Counted from the stretch's first letter, positions 1 to 9,721 are shown. The stretch: 60,605 bases of DNA from Fundidesulfovibrio agrisoli (GCF_022808715.1 NZ_JAKZKX010000013.1:43007-103611), one strand, 5' to 3'. A program made the numbers and translations. Notes: a model not told the origin generated them from the sequence alone.

Positions 1-112
1 GTGTTTGGGGGGGGGGGGGGGTGGGGGGGGGGGGGGGGGGGGGCCCCGGGGGGGGGGGGGGGGGCGCCCCCCCCCGGGGGGGGGGGGGGGGGCCCCCCCC
101 CCCCTCTTCTCT
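1..112. repeat. Poly-G/poly-C low-complexity contig edge
   Basis: The window opens with long runs of G broken by a few T, C and A bases, then short C and G blocks. No gene or known repeat looks like this. It is most likely a base-calling or assembly artefact at a contig end (dark-cycle poly-G reads), so reading frames through it are meaningless. The adjoining 113-170 stretch is a pyrimidine-rich near-tandem repeat that encodes the charged C-terminal tail of TrmFO. Confidence 0.75.
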
Positions 113-126
113 TCCTGCTTCTCTCC

Positions 127-1461
127 CTACTTCTCTTCCTGCTTCTCTTCCGATTCTTTCCCGCCTTCCATCCACCGCTCCCAGGCCGCCCTGGCCCGCG
201 CGGCGTACAGGGCCTTGCGGCTGTCCTTCTTGGCGCGCTCGGTCAGGTCGGGGCTCAGGCCGAAGTTCACGTTGGAGGGCTGGAACTTCTTCACGGGCGT
301 GCGCAGGTGGCCCAGGAGCGCGCCCAGGGCCGTCTCGCGCGGGGGCAGGCTCAGGCCCCCGGCCAGGTGCAGGCCCAGCCAGAGCCCGCAGGCCGCGCTC
401 TCCAGGTAGCCCTCCACGCCGGTGATCTGCCCGGCCAGGTACACTCCCGGGCGGGCGGCCAGCTCCAGGTCGTCCGTGAGCACCTTGGGGGCGTCCACGT
501 AGGTGTTGCGGTGGATGGAGCCCAGGCGGGCGAACTCGGCGTTTTCGAGCCCCGGCAGCATCCTGAAGATGCGCTCCTGCTCGGGGTACTTGAGCTTGGT
601 CTGGAAACCCACCAGGTTGTAGCAGGTCTTCTCCGCGTTCTCGGGGCGTAGCTGGGCCACCGCGTAGGGCCGCCTGCCGGTGCGCGGGTCCGTGAGGCCC
701 ACGGGCTTGAGCGGGCCGAAGACCAGGGTCTTCACGCCGCGCTCGGCCAGGGCCTCCACGGGCATGCAGCCCTCGAAGTGGATCTCCTTCTCGAACTCGC
801 GGGGCACCACCTTCTCGCCGTCCAGCAGGGCCTGGTGGAAGGCCAGGTACTCGTCCTTCTCCATGGGGCTGTTGAGGTAGTCGCCCTCGCCCTCCTCCCA
901 GCGGGAGGCGGAGAACACTTTGCTGAAGTCGATGGAGTGGGTGAAGATGATGGGCGCGATGGCGTCGTAGAAATAGAGGCTCTGCGCGCCCACGGCCGCA
1001 GCCAGGCTCTGGGCCAGGCCCTCGCTGGCCAAGGGCCCGGCCGCGATGACCACGGCGTCGAAGCCTTGCAGGGCGAGGTCGTCCAGGGAGGCCACCTCCT
1101 GCCGGACGAGCGTGATGTTCGCTTCGGCCTCCACCGCGCGGGTCACCTCGCGGGCGAAGAGCTCGCGGTCCACGGCCAGGGCCTTGCCAGCGGGCACCGC
1201 GGTGGCGCGGGCGGCGCGCATGACCACGCTGCCCAGGGCTTCCATCTCGCGCTTGAGCAGGCCTATGGCGGCGTCCGGGTCGTCGGAGCGCAGGGAGTTG
1301 GAGCAGACCAGCTCCGCCAGGTCGTCCCCGGTGTGCGCCGGGGAGCGCCGCAGGGGGCGCATCTCGAAAAGGGTGACCTTCACCCCGGCCCGGGCCAGGG
1401 CCATGGCGCATTCGCAGCCAGCCAGGCCGCCGCCGACAATCGCTACGGTTTTGGGGCTCAA
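127..1461 (-). CDS. trmFO: TrmFO, folate/FAD-dependent tRNA (uracil-54-C5) methyltransferase
   Basis: The 444-residue protein matches TrmFO along its length. TrmFO uses methylenetetrahydrofolate and FADH2 to make ribothymidine at position 54 of tRNA in the cytoplasm. Visible are the N-terminal FAD loop (GGGLAG, about residues 10-15), the family block CSNSLRSDDPD, and the FEGCMPVE segment that carries a catalytic cysteine in the family. The start is TTG, chosen because a perfect AAGGAG lies 6 nt upstream and no ATG precedes the FAD loop. The last ~12 residues (KESEEKQEEK) come from a pyrimidine-rich repeat next to the damaged contig edge, so the true C-terminus may differ. It diverges from the ABC genes to the right. 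Confidence 0.93.
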   Translation of the reverse strand: MSPKTVAIVGGGLAGCECAMALARAGVKVTLFEMRPLRRSPAHTGDDLAELVCSNSLRSDDPDAAIGLLKREMEALGSVVMRAARATAVPAGKALAVDRELFAREVTRAVEAEANITLVRQEVASLDDLALQGFDAVVIAAGPLASEGLAQSLAAAVGAQSLYFYDAIAPIIFTHSIDFSKVFSASRWEEGEGDYLNSPMEKDEYLAFHQALLDGEKVVPREFEKEIHFEGCMPVEALAERGVKTLVFGPLKPVGLTDPRTGRRPYAVAQLRPENAEKTCYNLVGFQTKLKYPEQERIFRMLPGLENAEFARLGSIHRNTYVDAPKVLTDDLELAARPGVYLAGQITGVEGYLESAACGLWLGLHLAGGLSLPPRETALGALLGHLRTPVKKFQPSNVNFGLSPDLTERAKKDSRKALYAARARAAWERWMEGGKESEEKQEEK

Positions 1462-1532
1462 CGCGCGCTCCTTGCCTAAGTTTTACGAAAGCCGTAGGTG
1501 TACGGGCCGAACGCCTGGCTCACAAGGGAAAA

Positions 1533-2506
<974 letters not shown>

Positions 2507-2510
<4 letters not shown>

Positions 2511-3454
2511 GCGCCTGCCTGGAGTTCCGCGACGTGCGCAAGACCTATTTCGTGCGGCGCGGCGCGTTCTCGCGGGCCGTGCCCGTGCACGCCGTGGCCG
2601 GGGTGGACCTGGCCGTGGCCCACGGCGAGACCGTGGGGCTGGTGGGCGAGTCGGGCTGCGGCAAGTCCACGCTGGCGCGCATGGCCGTGCGCCTGGACGC
2701 GCCCACCTCGGGCCAGGTGCTCATGGACGGCATGGACCTCTGGCGCACCGAGGAGGTGACGGACCGCCTGCCGGAGCTGGTCCAGATGGTCTTCCAGGAT
2801 CCGTTCTCCTCCCTGGACCCGCGCATGACCGTGGCCCAGTCCGTGGGCGAGGCCCTGGACGCGCGCAAGGTGGGGGACAAGGCCTCCCGCCGGGCGCGCG
2901 TGGCCGAACTGCTGGATATGGTGGGCCTCTCGCCCGAGCACGCGGGGCGCTACCCGCACCAGTTCTCCGGCGGGCAGCGCCAGCGCGCGGCCATCGCCCG
3001 CGCCCTGGCCCTGAACCCCAGGCTGGTGGTCTGCGACGAGCCCGTCTCCGCCCTGGACGTGTCCATCCAGGCCCAGGTCATCAATATTTTCCAGGACCTC
3101 AAGGAGCGCCTGGGCCTGACCTACCTGTTCATCTCGCACGATCTGGCCGTGGTCAGCCACTTGAGCGACCGGGTGGCCGTGATGTATGCGGGGCGGCTGG
3201 TGGAGCTGGCCCCGGCGGCGGCGCTGTACGATGCGCCGCTCCATCCGTACACGCGGATGCTGCTGGCGGCCATCCCCGTGCCGGACCCGGCCGTCAGGCA
3301 GGAGCGCGGGGCCGCGCCCGAAGCCCGCGAAAGCGCCGGGGAGGGGGCCTGCCCCCTGGTTCCCCGCTGCCCGCTGGCCGGGCCGGACTGCGCCCAGGAG
3401 CCCCCCATGCGGGAGGCCGCGCCCGGGCATCTGGTGCGCTGCCACCGGGCCTGA
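2507..3454 (+). CDS. Oligopeptide/dipeptide-type ABC transporter ATPase (OppF/DppF-like)
   Basis: This 315-residue protein is the partner of the preceding ATPase; OppD/OppF pairs form heterodimeric motors. It has Walker A GESGCGKS, signature FSGGQRQRAAIARAL, Walker B LVVCDEPVSALD and switch His in ISHDLAVV. The C-terminal tail holds the family's cysteine pattern (CPLVPRCPLAGPDC...C). The ATG at 2507 overlaps the upstream stop and fixes the start. Transcription probably continues toward the next gene, 43 bp away. Confidence 0.9.
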
Positions 3455-3497
3455 GGCGCACACACCACTTCGATATCACGTTAAGGAGCGATAGAGC

Positions 3498-3995
3498 ATG
3501 TCCAACGCCTGCAACAACGTCATCTGCGACCTCTCCCGCGTGTTCAGCTTCGAGCACTGGGCCAGGTTCTACTTCACCGTCGAGCGCGACGGGAAAACCT
3601 TCCTGGAGGTTCCCGCCGAAGTGGTGGAGGAGTGCCGCAAGAAACACCCGGACCTGGCCCCCCTGCTGGACGAGACCAACAACCAGGAGCTGACCTACGA
3701 GTCCTCCTGCCAGAACGTGGGCGCGTTCGTCTGCCGCCTCTACGACGGCGAGCGCTACGGCCCCGGCGTGGTGACCAAGACCATCGACTCCAAGGACTTC
3801 CGCATCGAGCTGCACATGTTCGGCCTGTGGCTCAAAGGCCACGAGAACTACCTGGACGAGCACAACGTGGACTTCGACACCTGGCTGGAGATGTTCACCG
3901 AGTGGAACAAGCTGGAGCAGGTGGCCGCATACAGGAAGCGGCTGATGGAGTCCTCGGCGGCGGATACGCCTGCGGGCGAGAAGACCGTGCACTAG
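3498..3995 (+). CDS. Conserved hypothetical protein, soluble, 165 aa
   Basis: I do not recognise a named family. The start is supported by a strong AAGGAG ten bases upstream of the ATG. The protein is acidic and soluble, with no signal peptide or membrane segment. An N-terminal SNACNNVICDL cysteine pair and aromatic stretches (FEHWARFYFTVE, FRIELHMFGLWLKGHENYLDEHN) stand out. Codon use matches the surrounding chromosome. A good terminator follows at 4041, so it is the last gene of the ABC ATPase unit or a single-gene unit. Confidence 0.7.
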   Translation: MSNACNNVICDLSRVFSFEHWARFYFTVERDGKTFLEVPAEVVEECRKKHPDLAPLLDETNNQELTYESSCQNVGAFVCRLYDGERYGPGVVTKTIDSKDFRIELHMFGLWLKGHENYLDEHNVDFDTWLEMFTEWNKLEQVAAYRKRLMESSAADTPAGEKTVH

Positions 3996-4040
3996 CGCGG
4001 TTGCCGGGCCAAGGCCCGGGGGAAGATGAGAATGGATGCA

Positions 4041-4070
4041 GCGGGAGCCGGATGGCTCCCGCTTTTTTTT
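4041..4070 (+). terminator. Rho-independent terminator
   Basis: A 9-bp perfect stem (GCGGGAGCC / GGCTCCCGC) with loop GGAT is followed directly by eight T. It closes the plus-strand unit ending at 3995. Confidence 0.92.
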
Positions 4071-4219
4071 GTGCGAGGGGGGCATGGCTTCAGGCCGGAA
4101 AGAAGTCGTTGCAGGATATTCTTGAGCTGTTTCTGGGAATAGATTAGCATGTATTCAGTTGGCATGACGTGTTGCCCGAGCGGAGTTGGAACCTCTCCGC
4201 GCTCTCTTGGAGGTGTACT

Positions 4220-4369
4220 GTGAGAGGAATCCCCTACGGATCGTATTATGGGGCTTATTCGCTTCCGGCCGGATGGTATTTCTGGTTCGGCTGGCCCATG
4301 TGGCGTGTTGCTTTGTATCTGCTGCTCAAAGCGGCGGCTGTGTTCTCGCTCATTTTCATCTATTGGTAG
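4220..4369 (+). CDS. Small membrane protein, 49 aa (first of a pair)
   Basis: A GTG start at 4220 sits six bases after a good Shine-Dalgarno (TGGAGG, 4208-4213). The frame can be extended upstream to a GTG at 4169, but that start has no ribosome site. The product has an aromatic, glycine-rich N-terminal half and a single C-terminal membrane segment (MWRVALYLLLKAAAVFSLIF). The stretch is visibly less GC-rich than its surroundings. The stop is 6 nt before the next small frame, suggesting a bicistronic unit. No family is recognised. A spurious frame is possible, but the ribosome site and membrane segment both argue for a gene. Confidence 0.5.
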   Translation: MRGIPYGSYYGAYSLPAGWYFWFGWPMWRVALYLLLKAAAVFSLIFIYW

Positions 4370-4375
4370 GGCGCA

Positions 4376-4498
4376 ATGGAAGTTGAGTTGTCATATCAGG
4401 AACTTCAATTGTTAACGGCAGCTTTGTGGCGTGATTTTGTTGGCAGTATCACGTTGTTTGGGGCAGTTCTTTTTGTTGTAAAATTATTGGGACATTAG
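4376..4498 (+). CDS. Small membrane protein, 40 aa (second of a pair)
   Basis: The ATG at 4376 opens a 40-codon frame ending in TAG at 4498. The N-terminal half is amphipathic (MEVELSYQELQLLTAALWRD) and the C-terminal half is one hydrophobic segment (VGSITLFGAVLFVVKLLG). It uses A/T-rich codons (TTA, AAA, GTA, TTT) that are rare in this genome, suggesting acquired DNA. It follows the 49-aa frame by 6 nt and ends at a strong hairpin. The ribosome site is weak (GGTAGGG), so coupling to the upstream frame is likely if it is real. Function unknown. Confidence 0.42.
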   Translation: MEVELSYQELQLLTAALWRDFVGSITLFGAVLFVVKLLGH

Positions 4499-4530
4499 CC
4501 GGACATCCTGCCTGGAGACAGGATGCCGGC
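4498..4530. terminator. Strong hairpin between convergent genes
   Basis: The arms GCCGG(A)CATCCTG and CAGGATGCCGGC form a 12-bp stem with one bulged A and an 8-nt loop. It starts in the stop codon of the 40-aa frame and lies 8 bp from the end of the convergent minus-strand gene. There is no T-tract on either side, so termination would be rho-assisted; protection of the mRNA 3' end is an alternative role. Confidence 0.55.
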
Positions 4531-4537
4531 TGTTAGA

Positions 4538-4990
4538 TCAATCCATCCTGTCGCAGGTGTTGCCATCGCACTCCGCCGGGTAGGAACCGGGGATATCGAT
4601 CTCGATATCCGAAGGAATGCCGATGTAATCCAAGGCATCGTCACCATAAGCGCCAACAAGACCACCAATGGCAGCCCCTGCAAGGGCACCTGGAACGCCG
4701 CCCGCCTGACCGATACGAGCCCCTATCCCAGCGCCGAGGATTGCGCCCGCTTTGCCGTGTGCTTTTCGCAAATAATCAGGAAATGGGTTCGCCCGCCATT
4801 TCAAAGGTCCCAACTCGCGATTAGGAGCTTGCCGTTGAGTGTCAGGCCCCGGGGTCTGAGCACCTAGCTGGCCTTCGTCGGGGCCAGACACCACCAGGGT
4901 CCCCCCATTGAAGTTGTCTCCAAAGTGATCGCCCGTCTGGTCCTGGGCGTTGATGAAGCTGTTAGTAAGGCCATCGACATAAGGTTCCAT
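4538..4990 (-). CDS. Orphan protein with glycine-zipper segment, 150 aa
   Basis: The ATG has a good ribosome site (AGGGAG, 5 nt spacing). The first ~75 residues are polar and Asn/Asp/Gly-rich. They are followed by a glycine-zipper stretch (about residues 80-118, AGAILGAGIGARIGQ then ALAGAAIGGLVGAYG) of the kind found in small membrane-inserting or pore-forming proteins. The acidic tail ends with two cysteines (CDGNTC). No classical signal peptide is seen. It follows the 211-aa gene on the same strand, with a hairpin between them, so a two-gene unit is likely. A phage-, effector- or bacteriocin-related role is possible but unproven. Confidence 0.65.
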   Translation of the reverse strand: MEPYVDGLTNSFINAQDQTGDHFGDNFNGGTLVVSGPDEGQLGAQTPGPDTQRQAPNRELGPLKWRANPFPDYLRKAHGKAGAILGAGIGARIGQAGGVPGALAGAAIGGLVGAYGDDALDYIGIPSDIEIDIPGSYPAECDGNTCDRMD

Positions 4991-5009
4991 GTGAGTCTCC
5001 CTAATCTAG

Positions 5010-5035
5010 GCGCTGACGGGATGGCCCGTCAGCGC
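5010..5035 (-). other. Intergenic hairpin between the two orphan genes
   Basis: A perfect 11-bp stem (GCGCTGACGGG / CCCGTCAGCGC) with loop ATGG lies between the 211-aa and 150-aa genes. It has no T-tract. It could act as a partial terminator or an RNA-processing site that sets different expression of the two products. Confidence 0.55.
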
Positions 5036-5076
5036 GTTGCACCACCTTCGCCATCGAAGCATTGCCGCCGGTTCGG

Positions 5077-5712
5077 TCAGTCTGCTCCCTGGCGCCGGGC
5101 GATGCGCCGATTGTGGTAGATCTTCGCTGTGTTTTCCGAGACCGCGCGCATCTCCCGATAGAATTCGAGCACCTCATGAGGGTCACGTTCGAACACTCCC
5201 TGCGCGGCGCGCCTGGCCGATGCGGGTAAGTGTTCCAAATTGTGCTGCATCACGGCGTTGGTGCCTTCGAAAAGGGGATCGAGCCTCTTCAGTCTTGCGA
5301 GGAGTGTTTCTATCCGCTGCCGTGTGCGGTGCTTCCGAGCGTCCTTGAAGTCGGCCAAATGGCGTTTGTGGTGGAAGTCGTTCAGGTCGCGCAGGGTGTA
5401 CCAGCGCAGTTGCGCGTGGGGATTAGCAGGGGCGGGGCCGAGGTCGTTGGGGACGAAGGTGTCGTTCCAATGGTCCTGGAGAATGACCAGGACTTCGGGG
5501 TCGCTCAGGAGCGAGGCGTAGACCGCGTCAAATCCAGGGTCGAGGTACGATACGCACTGAGATAGAGCGTGCGGATTCACAGCCTGGGGCGCGGTGTAGG
5601 TTCCGGCGGGGTTGGGGTCGTCGGGGTGGGTTCCTGCCGGAACGCCGCAGGCGGCGTTCAGCCTGCGCCAGTAGGCGGCCAGATTGTCCTTGAATTCCTT
5701 TTCTGTTTTCAT
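5077..5712 (-). CDS. Orphan helical protein, 211 aa
   Basis: I recognise no family. The product is soluble, rich in charged residues and aromatics, and mostly predicted helical by eye, with a basic second half (FHHKRHLADFKDARKHRTRQRIETLLARLKRL) and a basic C-terminus (YHNRRIARRQGAD). There is no signal peptide or membrane segment. The start follows an AAAGGA site. A 28-bp near-perfect palindrome and a candidate promoter lie just upstream, and the glycine-zipper gene follows on the same strand. The GC content is lower than in neighbouring operons, consistent with acquired DNA. Confidence 0.65.
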   Translation of the reverse strand: MKTEKEFKDNLAAYWRRLNAACGVPAGTHPDDPNPAGTYTAPQAVNPHALSQCVSYLDPGFDAVYASLLSDPEVLVILQDHWNDTFVPNDLGPAPANPHAQLRWYTLRDLNDFHHKRHLADFKDARKHRTRQRIETLLARLKRLDPLFEGTNAVMQHNLEHLPASARRAAQGVFERDPHEVLEFYREMRAVSENTAKIYHNRRIARRQGAD

Positions 5713-5759
5713 GGTGCGTCCTTTGTGTGGATATCCCGGTGCTCCGGGTAATGGGACGC

Positions 5760-5811
5760 ATCATATTCAAGAAGGAATCGTTGTCTCCCCACATAGGGCT
5801 ATGTGGGGAGA
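5760..5811 (-). promoter_or_regulatory. Candidate promoter with 28-bp palindromic operator
   Basis: Positions 5784-5811 form a perfect 13-bp-arm palindrome (arm TCTCCCCACATAG) with a 2-nt centre. On the minus strand a TATGAT -10 (5760-5765) lies 16 bp from GAGACA (5782-5787), which overlaps the palindrome edge. This layout would let a dimeric regulator bound to the palindrome block the 5712 gene. A simple hairpin terminator role is less likely because no T-tract follows. Confidence 0.5.
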
Positions 5812-5827
5812 AAGTTGGGGGTAGGAC

Positions 5828-5855
5828 AAAAAAAAGGGGGCCCTAAGGCCCCCTT
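5828..5855 (-). terminator. Rho-independent terminator
   Basis: On the minus strand the arms AAGGGGGCC and GGCCCCCTT with a 4-nt loop are followed by a run of eight T. It ends the polysaccharide-cluster transcript after the epimerase gene. Confidence 0.92.
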
Positions 5856-5879
5856 CGTCAATTCTCGCCAATCGCGGTT

Positions 5880-6965
<1,086 letters not shown>

Positions 6966-6999
6966 GCGATGCTCCTTGAGGATACGTTGGGGGCGCCGC

Positions 7000-7066
7000 C
7001 CCCAAACCCCCGGCAGGGCTCAGCCCTGCACCCGCCAGGGGAGAGCCTCCCCTGGACCCGGCAACG
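7000..7066 (-). repeat. GC-rich double-hairpin intergenic repeat (copy 1)
   Basis: Read on the minus strand, this holds GGGTCCAGGGGAGGC, its partner TCCCCTGGCGGGT, then GCAGGGC and GCCCTGC arms, ending near GGGGGTTTGGGGGC. It lies just downstream of the GT2 gene ending at 7075. A variant with the same order of blocks but in the plus orientation occurs at 8100-8172, so this is a dispersed palindromic element rather than chance GC-richness. Confidence 0.6.
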
Positions 7067-7074
7067 GGGTGTAT

Positions 7075-7998
7075 TTATTTTATGAGTTTGCCCACCAAAA
7101 ACATGAAGCCCACCATAAACCGCAGAAAATACATGCCGAAGGCCAGGTGCGGGTGCTTAAGCAGCCTGCGCCAGCGGCCTTGCTCGAAAAATACGCCGAA
7201 GAACCTGTAGGGCATGCCCAACTGGCGGCGCACGTCCGGGTCGCCCGCTGGCCATTTGGCCACGTAGGTCTCGAAGGAGTTGCCGTAATAGGTCTTCTTG
7301 GTCAGGTAGCGCCAGAGCTCGAAGGCCGCCTCGTTGTGGAAGAGCAGCGGGGTGTCGTCCTTGGTGCGGCGTTCGTAGTCCACCAGCCAGGGCACGAAGG
7401 TCCTCTCCGGCAGGCGGGAGACGTAGGCGTCCACGTCGTCGAACTCGTACGTGGAGAGAAGCCCCACGCGGGTGCTGTCGCGCATGAGGCGGTCGAAGTC
7501 CCAGTCTTCGGGGCCGGTGAGGCGCTCGTCGAAGCCGCCGGTGGCCTGGAAGGCCTCGCGGGTGAAGGCGCGCACGCAATCGATCACTGTGGCGTCGTAG
7601 AAGCTGCGCTCGAAGCGGCGCACCGTGGGGAAGAAGCCCTTCCCGAGCACGATCTCAGGGATGTAGAGCGCGCCGAAGCCGTGCTGCAGCATGATGACCG
7701 ACTTCTCGACCACCGTGGCCGAGAGGATCATGTCCGCGTCAAGGAACATGAACACGCCGCCGCCGGCCTGGGCGAAACCGAAGTTGCGCTGGGCGGAGCG
7801 CTCGGGGCCTTTGTCGAACACCTTGTCCGTATAGCGGGCGGCGATTTCCTTGGTGTCGTCGGTGGAGGCGTTGTCCACCACGATGATCTCGATCAACTCG
7901 GCGGGGTAGGTCTGGGCCTTGATGGAGTCCAGACAGTTGCCGATGTTGCGGGATTCGTTGCGGGTGGTGACGACTATGGAGACGCGTTCAGGGTTCAT
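7075..7998 (-). CDS. Family 2 glycosyltransferase
   Basis: This 307-residue GT-A fold enzyme would transfer a sugar onto a lipid-linked or LPS acceptor at the inner face of the membrane. The N-terminus VSIVVTTRNESRNIGNCLDSI and IIVVDNASTDDT are the nucleotide-binding strands, and FLDADMIL carries the metal-binding DxD. GGFDERLTGPEDWDFDRLM corresponds to the ED acceptor motif. The C-terminus has a hydrophobic patch (FGMYFLRFMVGFMFLVGKLIK) that may anchor it to the membrane. It is 109 bp upstream of the epimerase gene, with a palindromic repeat between. Confidence 0.9.
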   Translation of the reverse strand: MNPERVSIVVTTRNESRNIGNCLDSIKAQTYPAELIEIIVVDNASTDDTKEIAARYTDKVFDKGPERSAQRNFGFAQAGGGVFMFLDADMILSATVVEKSVIMLQHGFGALYIPEIVLGKGFFPTVRRFERSFYDATVIDCVRAFTREAFQATGGFDERLTGPEDWDFDRLMRDSTRVGLLSTYEFDDVDAYVSRLPERTFVPWLVDYERRTKDDTPLLFHNEAAFELWRYLTKKTYYGNSFETYVAKWPAGDPDVRRQLGMPYRFFGVFFEQGRWRRLLKHPHLAFGMYFLRFMVGFMFLVGKLIK

Positions 7999-8058
7999 GC
8001 TGGGCTTACGTTTTTCCGGCTCTGTCCGTTCATGCGAGATATGTCCGGACCGTCCGGC

Positions 8059-8172
8059 CGGGGCCGGGTATCCGGTTGTGTCCCCGCCGAGGGGGTCCGG
8101 GGGAAATCATTTCCCCCGGCGGGTCCAGGGCAGGGCCCTGGCCGGGTGCGGGGCGGAGCCCCGCCTTGCCTT
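8059..8172 (+). repeat. GC-rich double-hairpin intergenic repeat (copy 2)
   Basis: The blocks are GGGGGAAATCATTTCCCCC, then GGGTCCAGGGCAGGGCCCTGG, then GGTGCGGGGCGGAGCCCCGC, giving three stacked hairpins. The middle and right blocks match the element at 7000-7066, in opposite orientation. It fills most of the 250-bp gap between two polysaccharide genes, in which I see no coding frame. Confidence 0.6.
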
Positions 8173-8248
8173 GCCGCCTGTTGTTTCCCGCACCCCGCGC
8201 AGTCCGTGAAGACTTCCGGCCGCGCGGAGCCACTCCATCATCCACCCG

Positions 8249-9721
8249 TTATTTCTTGCATTCCGCGCAGCCTTTGCGGCTGTTGAGCAGGTGCCCGATC
8301 AGCTTCCCGGCTGCGCGATAGAAGAAGGCGATGTCGTCCATGCTGCGGATGGAAAGCACCTTGCGCAGGATGAACGCCGGGGTAAGGGCGGCCTTATAGA
8401 GTTCGTTCTTGAATTGCAACACGTCTTCATTGGAAATGGGCGATTTCCACACGCTCTGGCGCATGTCGTAGTCGTCCCAGTCCTCGGTGGTGAGCCAGCC
8501 CTGCTTGCGGGCCTCGGCGAAGAGCGGGGTGCCGGGGTAGGGCACCACGATGGTGGCCTGCAGCGTATCCAGGTAGCCCTGGGTGAACATGCGCTTGGCG
8601 AAGGCGATGGTTGCCTTGGCGTCCTCCTTGGTTTCCCAGGGGTAGCCCACCATGGTGGTGATGTGCGGGGCCAGCCCGGCCTTCTTGCACATGCGCAGCG
8701 TCTCCTCGATCTGGGCCACCTTGATGCCCTTGACCAGCCTGTCCAGGGTGGACTGCACCACGGACTCCAGCCCGATGAGGATGAAGCGGAAGTTGGCGGC
8801 CTTGAGCAGGTTCCACTGCTCCTGGCTGAGCGCGCCCACGCGCATGTTGCAGCCCATGACCACGCGCTTGTGCAGCCCCCGGCGGACCATGCCCTTGCAG
8901 AAGTCCTCCAGCCACTGGCCCTTGGGGAAGCAGCCCGAGTCGTCGAAGATTTCCTTCACGCCCATGTCGGCCAGGGCCTCGATCTCGTCCAGGTGGCGCT
9001 CCACGGAGACGGTGCGGTAGTTGCGGCCCGGGTACAGGGTGGTCCAGGAGCAGAAGGTGCACTTGCCCCACCAGCAGTCGCGTCCGGCCATGATGTAGGT
9101 GCCGGGCGTGTATTTGAAGTTGCCGTTCTTGTAGGCGTAGAGCTCCCAGCGGGTGAGCTTGCGGTCGATGTGGGGGAGCTGGTCCAGGTCGTGCTCCAGG
9201 GAGGCGGGGCCGCTGCTCTTGATCTCGCCGTTCTCGCGGTACCACACGCCCCCGGGCAGGGCCTCGGCCTTGCCGGAGAGGAAGTCCGCCAGCCCGGCCA
9301 GCAGGAAGTCGAAGTCGCCCCCGGCCAGAACGAAGTCGGCGGGGCAGTTCTCCATGGATTCGCCGGGCAGCGCCGTGACGTGGTCGCCCATGAGCACGAC
9401 CTTGGAGCCGGGCAGCAGGCGCTTGAGCTCCTCCACGATGCGCCAATGGCGCTTGATGACCGGCGTCTTGGACTCCATGGCGATCAGGTCCGGCTTCTCG
9501 CGGGTGATGCGCGCCAGCCAGTCGGCGTAGGTCATCTCCTCGGCGATGCCGTCGTCCCAGAACACCTGGTGCCCGCGCTCCTGGCAGAGGCTGGCCGCGT
9601 AGGAGGGCACCATGGGATAGATGTAGGTGGGGTTGGTGAACCACTGGAACTGGCGGTTCTGGGACAAGAGGGCAACGCCCTTGCTCGATTCGAGGGGCGG
9701 ATAGGAGACGGATACTTTCAT
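8249..9721 (-). CDS. B12-binding-type radical SAM protein
   Basis: This 490-residue protein has an N-terminal cobalamin-binding-like half (about 1-150, including VVLMGDHVTALPGE) and a radical SAM barrel (about 205-420). Such enzymes use S-adenosylmethionine and often cobalamin for methylations or rearrangements. The cluster motif is DCWWGKCTFC: C216, C221 and C224, i.e. CX4CX2C rather than CX3CX2C. The cobalamin DxHxxG motif is not evident. Its ATG abuts the stop of the upstream glycosyltransferase, so it is co-translated with the cluster. A role in modifying a sugar or lipid is inferred from context only. The C-terminus ends with CAECKK. Confidence 0.85.
   Translation of the reverse strand: MKVSVSYPPLESSKGVALLSQNRQFQWFTNPTYIYPMVPSYAASLCQERGHQVFWDDGIAEEMTYADWLARITREKPDLIAMESKTPVIKRHWRIVEELKRLLPGSKVVLMGDHVTALPGESMENCPADFVLAGGDFDFLLAGLADFLSGKAEALPGGVWYRENGEIKSSGPASLEHDLDQLPHIDRKLTRWELYAYKNGNFKYTPGTYIMAGRDCWWGKCTFCSWTTLYPGRNYRTVSVERHLDEIEALADMGVKEIFDDSGCFPKGQWLEDFCKGMVRRGLHKRVVMGCNMRVGALSQEQWNLLKAANFRFILIGLESVVQSTLDRLVKGIKVAQIEETLRMCKKAGLAPHITTMVGYPWETKEDAKATIAFAKRMFTQGYLDTLQATIVVPYPGTPLFAEARKQGWLTTEDWDDYDMRQSVWKSPISNEDVLQFKNELYKAALTPAFILRKVLSIRSMDDIAFFYRAAGKLIGHLLNSRKGCAECKK

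Noticed and set aside
1-651. Several overlapping plus-strand frames rich in Gly and Pro at the window start
   Set aside because: They read through the poly-G artefact and run antisense to trmFO; composition is non-protein-like.
4186-4386. A 66-codon frame overlapping the small membrane-protein pair in another frame
   Set aside because: No ribosome site at its start and no clear membrane topology; the GTG 4220 frame has both.
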